Under the pieces are notes generated by a model. That model was not told the origin of the DNA, did not search any database, and saw only the letters and a list, made by a program, of their open reading frames with translations. Below are positions 59,677 through 64,000 of a DNA stretch of 64,000 nucleotides, piece after piece. The first letter of the stretch is position 1; each line of letters begins with the position of its first letter. The translations under genes were made by a program, and so were the position numbers. Source of the DNA: Dehalococcoidia bacterium (lineage in GTDB: Bacteria > Chloroflexota > Dehalococcoidia > Lucifugimonadales > Australimonadaceae); NCBI GenBank assembly GCA_022820645.1, contig JAJEFD010000009.1, positions 124,001 through 188,000 on the forward strand, given 5' to 3'.

Positions 59677-61160
59677 TACAACACTCCGTTGCTGAGGCGG
59701 TTCACCATGGCCATACGCCGGCCGTGCATCCGCCACCTGCTGAACTGTATCTCCTGCGGGGACTCCTGTTCCAGCGCCATCGCGACCGCTATCGCGGCGG
59801 CGAGCGCGCTGTTGCGCGCCGGTTCGTTCAGCATCCGCTCCAGGAACGCGTTGTCGAACGCGCCGCTCCTGAAGTCCTTGTGCTCCAGCACGCGCTGGAC
59901 GAGCGGGATGTTCACGACCGGCCCCTCGACGACGTACTGGTCGAGCGCCGCCAGCATGCGGGCGATCGCCTCCTCCCGCGTCTCGCCGTGGACGATGAGC
60001 TTCGCCATCATCGACTCGTAGTGCGGCGACACCTCGTAGCCTTGGTACAGCGCGCTGTCGACGCGAACGTGCGGCCCCTCCGGCTCGACGAGCACCGAGA
60101 CCGTGCCCGCGGTCGGCAGCAGCATCACCGGGTCCTCCGGGTAGATGCGCGCCTCGATGGCCGCCCCGTGCTGGTGGACGTCGCTCTGCGAGAGCGGCAG
60201 ACGCTCCCCCGCCGCGACCCGCAGCTGCAGCTCGACGAGGTCCAGCCCCGTGACCATCTCCGTGACGGGGTGCTCCACCTGCAGCCGCGTGTTCATCTCC
60301 AGGAAGTAGAAGCGCTCCTCCTTCGCGTCGTACAGGTACTCGATGGTGCCCGCGTTCGTGTAGCCGATGCTCTTCACGAGCCGGACCGCCGACTCGAGCA
60401 GGGCGCTCCGCACCTCCGGCGTCAGCTTGGCGCACGGCGTCTCCTCGACCACCTTCTGGTTGCGGCGCTGCACCGAGCAGTCGCGCTCGAACAGGTGCAG
60501 CGCCTTGCCGAAGTGGTCCGCGATGACCTGCACCTCGACGTGCGACGCGTTCAGGATGCGGCGCTCCATGTAGACGCGGCTGCTGCCGAACGCGTTCAGC
60601 GCCTGCGACCGCGCACGCTCCACCGCCTCCGGCACCTCTTCGATGCTGTTCACGACGCGGATGCCCATGCCGCCGCCGCCGTCCGCCGCCTTGATCATCA
60701 GCGGGAAGCCGATGCCCCGCGCGATCGCCACCGCCTGCGCGTCGTCTATCTCGCCCTCCGCGCCCGGGCTGATGGGCACCCCGGCCTCCCGCGCGAGCCT
60801 GCGCGCCATAATCTTGTCGCCCATCTGCGCGATGACCTTCGACGACGGCCCGATGAACGTGAGCCCTTCCTTCTCGACCGCCTCGACGAACGACGGGTTC
60901 TCGGAGAGGAAGCCGTAGCCGTGGTGGATGGCCTGCGCCTTGACCTTCTTCGCGGCCTTGATGATGTTCTCGCTGTTCAGGTACGACTCGGACGCGGGCG
61001 CCCCGCCGATCTGGACGGCGCGGTCGGCCATGCCGACGTGCTTCGCCTTCGCGTCGGCGGACGAATACACCGCCACCGCCTCGATGCCGAGACGCTGGCA
61101 GGTGCGGATGACGCGGCAGGCGATCTCGCCGCGATTGGCGATGAGCACGGTGTCGAACAT
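59676..61160 (-). CDS. accC: biotin carboxylase (acetyl-/acyl-CoA or pyruvate carboxylase subunit A)
   Basis: The 494-aa protein carboxylates biotin with ATP and bicarbonate. MFDTVLIANRGEIACRVIRTCQRLGIEAVAVYSSADAKAKHVGMAD is the N-terminal domain. KAADGGGGMGIRVV is the ATP-grasp glycine loop. FGSSRVYMERRI, EHPVTEMVTGLDLVELQLRVAAGERLPLSQ and RVQVEH-type LQVEHPVTE complete the set. The C-terminal DNAFLERMLNEPARNSALAAAIAVAMALEQ extension is a subgroup feature. It is the first gene of a leftward operon with the carrier and a Rieske ferredoxin. With a missing carboxyltransferase the acceptor (acetyl-, propionyl-CoA or pyruvate) is open. Confidence 0.93.
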   Translation of the reverse strand: MFDTVLIANRGEIACRVIRTCQRLGIEAVAVYSSADAKAKHVGMADRAVQIGGAPASESYLNSENIIKAAKKVKAQAIHHGYGFLSENPSFVEAVEKEGLTFIGPSSKVIAQMGDKIMARRLAREAGVPISPGAEGEIDDAQAVAIARGIGFPLMIKAADGGGGMGIRVVNSIEEVPEAVERARSQALNAFGSSRVYMERRILNASHVEVQVIADHFGKALHLFERDCSVQRRNQKVVEETPCAKLTPEVRSALLESAVRLVKSIGYTNAGTIEYLYDAKEERFYFLEMNTRLQVEHPVTEMVTGLDLVELQLRVAAGERLPLSQSDVHQHGAAIEARIYPEDPVMLLPTAGTVSVLVEPEGPHVRVDSALYQGYEVSPHYESMMAKLIVHGETREEAIARMLAALDQYVVEGPVVNIPLVQRVLEHKDFRSGAFDNAFLERMLNEPARNSALAAAIAVAMALEQESPQEIQFSRWRMHGRRMAMVNRLSNGVL

Positions 61161-61203
61161 GGGAGATTAGTGTAACGGGCGCAGCCGCCCCCGGCCAACC
61201 TCA

Positions 61204-61251
61204 TCGAAACATCTCGGCCATCCGTGTCCTGGGTTGTCCTTCCCGCGCCTC
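61204..61251 (+). repeat. direct repeat copy 1
   Basis: CGAAACATCTCGGCCATCCGTG, then TCCTGGGTTGTCCTTCCCGCGCCTC, recurs at 61335-61384 with two extra bases. The identical stretch of over 30 bases shows a recent duplication. Confidence 0.75.
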
Positions 61252-61253
61252 TC

Positions 61254-61285
61254 CGTCATTCCAGCGGAGGCTGGAATCCAGGAGG
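61254..61285 (+). repeat. GTCATTCC...GGAATCCAG palindromic element, copy 1
   Basis: GTCATTCCAGCGGAGGCTGGAATCCAG is a short imperfect palindrome of a type widespread in intergenic DNA. A second, more diverged copy lies at 61592-61623. Confidence 0.6.
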
Positions 61286-61334
61286 CGGCGTGGCGTGGTG
61301 AGGGCTGTCATGTTGAGCGCAGCCGCAGGCGGAT

Positions 61335-61384
61335 TCGAAACATCTCTCGGGCATCCGTGTCCTGGGTTGTCCTTCCCGCGCCTC
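61335..61384 (+). repeat. direct repeat copy 2
   Basis: CGAAACATCTCTCGGGCATCCGTG, then TCCTGGGTTGTCCTTCCCGCGCCTC, repeats 61204-61251. It follows a GTCATGTTGAGCGCAGCCGC element of the 10207 family. Confidence 0.75.
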
Positions 61385-61539
61385 CTCTACCAAACCCCCG
61401 CTCAGGCGTGAACCCCCCGGCTTCGCCCCCAAAATTGTGCGCCAAAGTGCGCCATTGTGGGCCATTCCACTCCTGCGACCCCGACCTCCGCACCGGGGCA
61501 GGCCCCCGACGCTGTCCGCGGGGCGGAGCGCCGTCACCG

Positions 61540-61586
61540 ACCAGCGTACGCGCCCCTGCCGCGACGGCGAAAGGGGCGCGTGTCGC
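61540..61586 (+). repeat. dispersed repeat, best copy, with 10-bp perfect stem
   Basis: ACGCGCCCCT (61548-61557) pairs with AGGGGCGCGT (61572-61581), and the loop contains a small GCCG/CGGC stem. Flanks AGCGTACGC and GTGTCGC are shared with the copy at 13166; reversed copies are at 14545 and 15361. Confidence 0.7.
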
Positions 61587-61591
61587 AGCCT

Positions 61592-61623
61592 CCGTCATTC
61601 CCGCGCAGGCGGAAATCCAGAGG
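61592..61623 (+). repeat. GTCATTCC...GGAAATCCAG element, copy 2
   Basis: CGTCATTCCCGCGCAGGCGGAAATCCAG is a diverged sister of 61254-61285 and ends about 30 bases before the 3' end of the HNH gene. Confidence 0.55.
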
Positions 61624-61650
61624 TGCCATGACCGGGGCTATGGCTCGCCA

Positions 61651-62499
61651 TCAACCCTTGAAGACGTGTTCTCTATGGTAGCGAAGGAACTCTCTACTTG
61701 GCTCGAACTTCTGCGGGAGGGCGATCTGAAGGCCGTCGTAGACCCCTATCGACTTTACGAAGAAATCGTCATCACCCTGCAGGTGTTCGCTGGAGACACG
61801 GACAGTCATATCGTCGGTTACGGTTATGATTCCGGAATCGAACGCTTTATCGTGTAATGCGGACAGGAGTAGGCCATTCCGGGGATTGACTCGGTTGGCC
61901 TTATCGTGGCTCCACGGAATGATGTGGCTCGCTATCAGTAGACTGGGGTTCGACAGGCCGGTGATGCAGCAGCGCCCGGTGTAGGAACTCAGCACAGTCC
62001 TTCGGAAGAACCTCTGCCCGACGCGTGTCGTTGCTTCTACCGGCCTGTCTTCCCCTAGGCGGCTCTCCTCCGGTTGATCGTCGGGTGCTTCTTCTGCCAA
62101 GCCAATCTCGCTTACAGCCTGATCTGATTGAATGGCGAACTGGTCCCAGTCGTTTTGCATCTCTGCCCACACTAGGCGTTCCACAGAAGAAGTGTTTCGT
62201 AGGCCGCTGCGACCGGTAGAGGTAATCTTGGGATCAAGGCTGGCGATGTTCACCAGCTTCATGGCGAGCGCTGATGGAGATCTCCCCATCGCCTGCGCAA
62301 ACCGAATGATTACCGGGTTGCTAGCGTGAAGCCTCCCGAAGGGCAACTGGCAGTACAAGTTGAGTGCGACCAGTAGTTCGCTCCGTGTCCATTTACGGTT
62401 GGTGACCATGTCGACCCGCTTTCGCCTTTTGCTATTGCTTTGTAGGTCTATGTCAATGACCCGAAGATCGTCCATGTTGGCATAGTCATGCTCAATCAA
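61651..62499 (-). CDS. HNH endonuclease with N-terminal accessory domain
   Basis: The 282-aa protein has two parts. The N-terminal half, RKWTRSELLVALNLYCQLPFGRLHASNPVIIRFAQAMGRSPSALAMKLVNIASLDP, is a helical domain common in putative HNH restriction endonucleases. The C-terminal half carries the nuclease: YTGRCCITGLSNPSLLIASHIIPWSHDKANRVNPRNGLLLSALHDKAFDSGIITVTDD, with the His-Asn-His series. Only one conserved cysteine pair remains. It overlaps the OLD-like ATPase gene by 8 bases, so the two are translated together. Codon use is AT-rich compared with neighbours. A defence function against foreign DNA is likely. Confidence 0.82.
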   Translation of the reverse strand: MIEHDYANMDDLRVIDIDLQSNSKRRKRVDMVTNRKWTRSELLVALNLYCQLPFGRLHASNPVIIRFAQAMGRSPSALAMKLVNIASLDPKITSTGRSGLRNTSSVERLVWAEMQNDWDQFAIQSDQAVSEIGLAEEAPDDQPEESRLGEDRPVEATTRVGQRFFRRTVLSSYTGRCCITGLSNPSLLIASHIIPWSHDKANRVNPRNGLLLSALHDKAFDSGIITVTDDMTVRVSSEHLQGDDDFFVKSIGVYDGLQIALPQKFEPSREFLRYHREHVFKG

Positions 62500-64000
62500 C
62501 CTGTGCTTTGATTCTTTCGCGCAATTCTTGGAGCTGTGGATGAAGAGGAGCTACGGATCGCATCACCCTCCTCAGACACTCTCGTGATTCTATACCAGTC
62601 AATTGCTCTAGGCGATGGCCGAGGTTGTGATAGTCGATTTCCGAGCGAATGGACTCGATTAGGGTATCTGCTTCTCCTATCGAACAGCCGAATTGAGTGG
62701 CAAGTTGGGCGTGATAATCGGGGAGGAGCAGTTGTTCCATGACCCATTGCTCAGGTGGCAATGCACCTGGCAGAATGATATACTCTGGATGTAAGCTTTC
62801 ATCAGAAGGAGCTTCTTTCGCTATTGCCTTCTTAATGTCCGATTCAGAACAATCGCCGTCCAGTACGCACATGGCTCTCATTGTATACCCTGAACGCAGA
62901 TGGGAAACACCTTGACGGACCACAGTCTCATTGCTGCCTACTTCTCTAACGTCCGTGCGATTTCTAAGGCCATAGGGAAGAGCTTCCTCAATTAATGCCT
63001 TCGCGCTGAAGTCTTCACAATACAATACCAGTTCTGGCTTAAAGACACCACTCATTTCGTGGATTGCGAACCGCGTACTAGGTGATTCTATTGCTTCGTG
63101 GTTGTCGCCTTGTCTACTAAGCAGGATTCTCGCTTGCCGTGGCAATGCGTCAAGAAATGCCTCCGAGTGTGTTGAGCAGACTATCTGTGTCTTTCGCTTC
63201 AGACAGACTTCAACGAGAATCTCGGCTAACCGAACCTGGGCTTCAGGATGCAAGCCAGCTTCAATCTCTTCTATCAGTAGAAGGCTTGAAGTTGGCAGTT
63301 CCTGTAGTGTGTGAAGGAGATTGATAATCCAACTCTCGCCACTACCCATGTTGAAGCCTGTGAATTCAACTCCCGAGCGAGCTCTCTGAAGAGCATGGCG
63401 CTTGATTTCTTGGATTTCAGCCGAACTGTAGATTCTACCCATAATGTAAGACAATTGCTGGGTCGATGTTGATGTTAATGAAGAAGAGTAGGTACCGATC
63501 TGTTGGTTGGCGAATGCGCTCCGAACACCTGCTATCTCATGGGCAGGGATTAGACGCCTAAGAGGACTGAAAGCCACTTCTCGTTCGGGCCGTGCAGTGT
63601 ATCTTCCCCACCGGGTAGGAGTCTTCCTAAATTTGACCGAAGGAGTTGGCCTGGAGTGCCTATATGTCCAAGTTACCGAAACACCATCAAAGGACTGCTC
63701 ACTGGAAGCCCGAAGAAAGAAATCTTCGAATGTATAATAGGACCTATCAGCGGCTTTGGACTTTGGCTGGTGTAGCCAGTTTGGAATACGCCAGCCTGCC
63801 GGCGAGTGATATGCCAGTGCTGCTAGAGCTAGAATCGTGCTCTTCCCTACACCATTCTTTCCGCACAACGCAGTGACTGGATACCGAAAGGGTACGTAAA
63901 GGCCATGTATACCTCGCAAGCCACCACTAATGGCGATACTCTCGAGATATGGCCTGTGGATGTCATCTGTGGGATTATCCCAAAGATGTTGCAATGCTCT
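62492..64000 (-). CDS. OLD-like AAA ATPase with TOPRIM-like domain (5' end beyond window)
   Basis: The frame is open past the TTG at 63994 to the window edge, so the true start may be outside; 500 aa are visible. The ATPase has Walker A CGKNGVGKSTILALAALAYHS (G45-S52), a signature-like FTGFNMGSGESWIINLLHTL and Walker B SSLLLIEEIEAGLHPEAQ, with STHSEAFLDALP as H-loop. The C-terminal part, LVLYCEDFSAKALIEEALP and MCVLDGDCSESDIKKAI, has the Glu and DxD of a TOPRIM nuclease, as in OLD/GajA proteins. It overlaps an HNH gene. Gabija would need a UvrD-like helicase, which is not present here; Septu pairs an ATPase with an HNH nuclease, so a Septu-like or hybrid defence system is possible. Confidence 0.82.
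   Translation of the reverse strand, partial: RALQHLWDNPTDDIHRPYLESIAISGGLRGIHGLYVPFRYPVTALCGKNGVGKSTILALAALAYHSPAGWRIPNWLHQPKSKAADRSYYTFEDFFLRASSEQSFDGVSVTWTYRHSRPTPSVKFRKTPTRWGRYTARPEREVAFSPLRRLIPAHEIAGVRSAFANQQIGTYSSSLTSTSTQQLSYIMGRIYSSAEIQEIKRHALQRARSGVEFTGFNMGSGESWIINLLHTLQELPTSSLLLIEEIEAGLHPEAQVRLAEILVEVCLKRKTQIVCSTHSEAFLDALPRQARILLSRQGDNHEAIESPSTRFAIHEMSGVFKPELVLYCEDFSAKALIEEALPYGLRNRTDVREVGSNETVVRQGVSHLRSGYTMRAMCVLDGDCSESDIKKAIAKEAPSDESLHPEYIILPGALPPEQWVMEQLLLPDYHAQLATQFGCSIGEADTLIESIRSEIDYHNLGHRLEQLTGIESRECLRRVMRSVAPLHPQLQELRERIKAQVD

Larger units (their letters stand above)
61161..61650. other. 490-base repeat-rich intergenic region
   Basis: No gene is visible between accC and the HNH gene. 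The gap contains two 45-50-base direct repeats, two GTCATTCC...GGAATCCAG-type elements, one member of the 10207 repeat family and the best copy of the AGCGTACGC...GGGGCGCGTGTCGC repeat. It marks the boundary with the AT-rich end of the window. Confidence 0.65.

Noticed and set aside
61651-64000. Gabija system
   Set aside because: The partner gene is an HNH nuclease, not a UvrD-like helicase, and no helicase is in the window.

Overview
The window is about 64 kb of high-GC, gene-dense bacterial DNA. Genes sit in short operons with ATGA-type overlaps, and ATG, GTG and TTG starts are all used. The content suggests a heterotroph of the Chloroflexota, possibly a SAR202/Dehalococcoidia-like lineage. 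This is an inference from gene content: six ACMSD-like amidohydrolases, an orphan molybdenum hydroxylase large subunit, a deazaflavin (F420)-type protein, an EF-G paralogue, and many uptake systems. No rRNA, tRNA or CRISPR array was seen, so taxonomy cannot be fixed here.

Layout. 0-1.1 kb: the end of an HK97-type phage portal gene and a stand-alone Ada-type zinc domain. 1.1-12.8 kb: housekeeping genes (nucleotidylyltransferase, EF-G paralogue, SbcC, two tandem methyltransferases, LeuS). 12.8-15.6 kb: a repeat-rich accessory island with an AT-rich unknown gene, a GIY-YIG-like gene and a gene fragment. 15.6-22 kb: an amidohydrolase, orphan OppDF-type ATPases, ruvCA and a beta-lactamase-fold hydrolase. 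22-36 kb: a catabolic region holding five more amidohydrolases with a thioesterase, a SUOX-fold protein, AhpD-like and zinc-dehydrogenase proteins, a TRAP transporter and a molybdenum hydroxylase. 36-41 kb: an aapJQMP-type amino-acid ABC operon. 41-47 kb: cupin, MATE, a membrane glycosyltransferase and a Rieske oxygenase. 47-52 kb: an Fbp-type ABC operon and an SDR. 52-56 kb: a small protein, a deazaflavin-type protein, a restriction-modification pair with a C14 tract, and a Fic gene with a 31-bp palindrome. 56-61 kb: uvrA, a Rieske ferredoxin and biotin carboxylase subunits. 61-64 kb: a repeat cluster, then an AT-richer HNH plus OLD-like ATPase pair cut by the window edge.

How the genes work together. 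The 22-36 kb block looks like linked uptake and breakdown of carboxylated or aromatic compounds. One leftward operon runs zinc dehydrogenase, amidohydrolase, TRAP dctP-dctQ-dctM. One rightward operon runs amidohydrolase, molybdenum hydroxylase, amidohydrolase. All three solute-binding-protein genes with a downstream permease gene (dctP, aapJ, fbpA) are followed by strong GC-rich hairpins, which would favour more binding protein than permease.

The most interesting material is in the accessory islands: the possible contingency tract at the methyltransferase/nuclease junction, the OLD-TOPRIM ATPase overlapping an HNH nuclease, the palindrome before fic, and a GC-rich dispersed repeat found beside both AT-rich islands.
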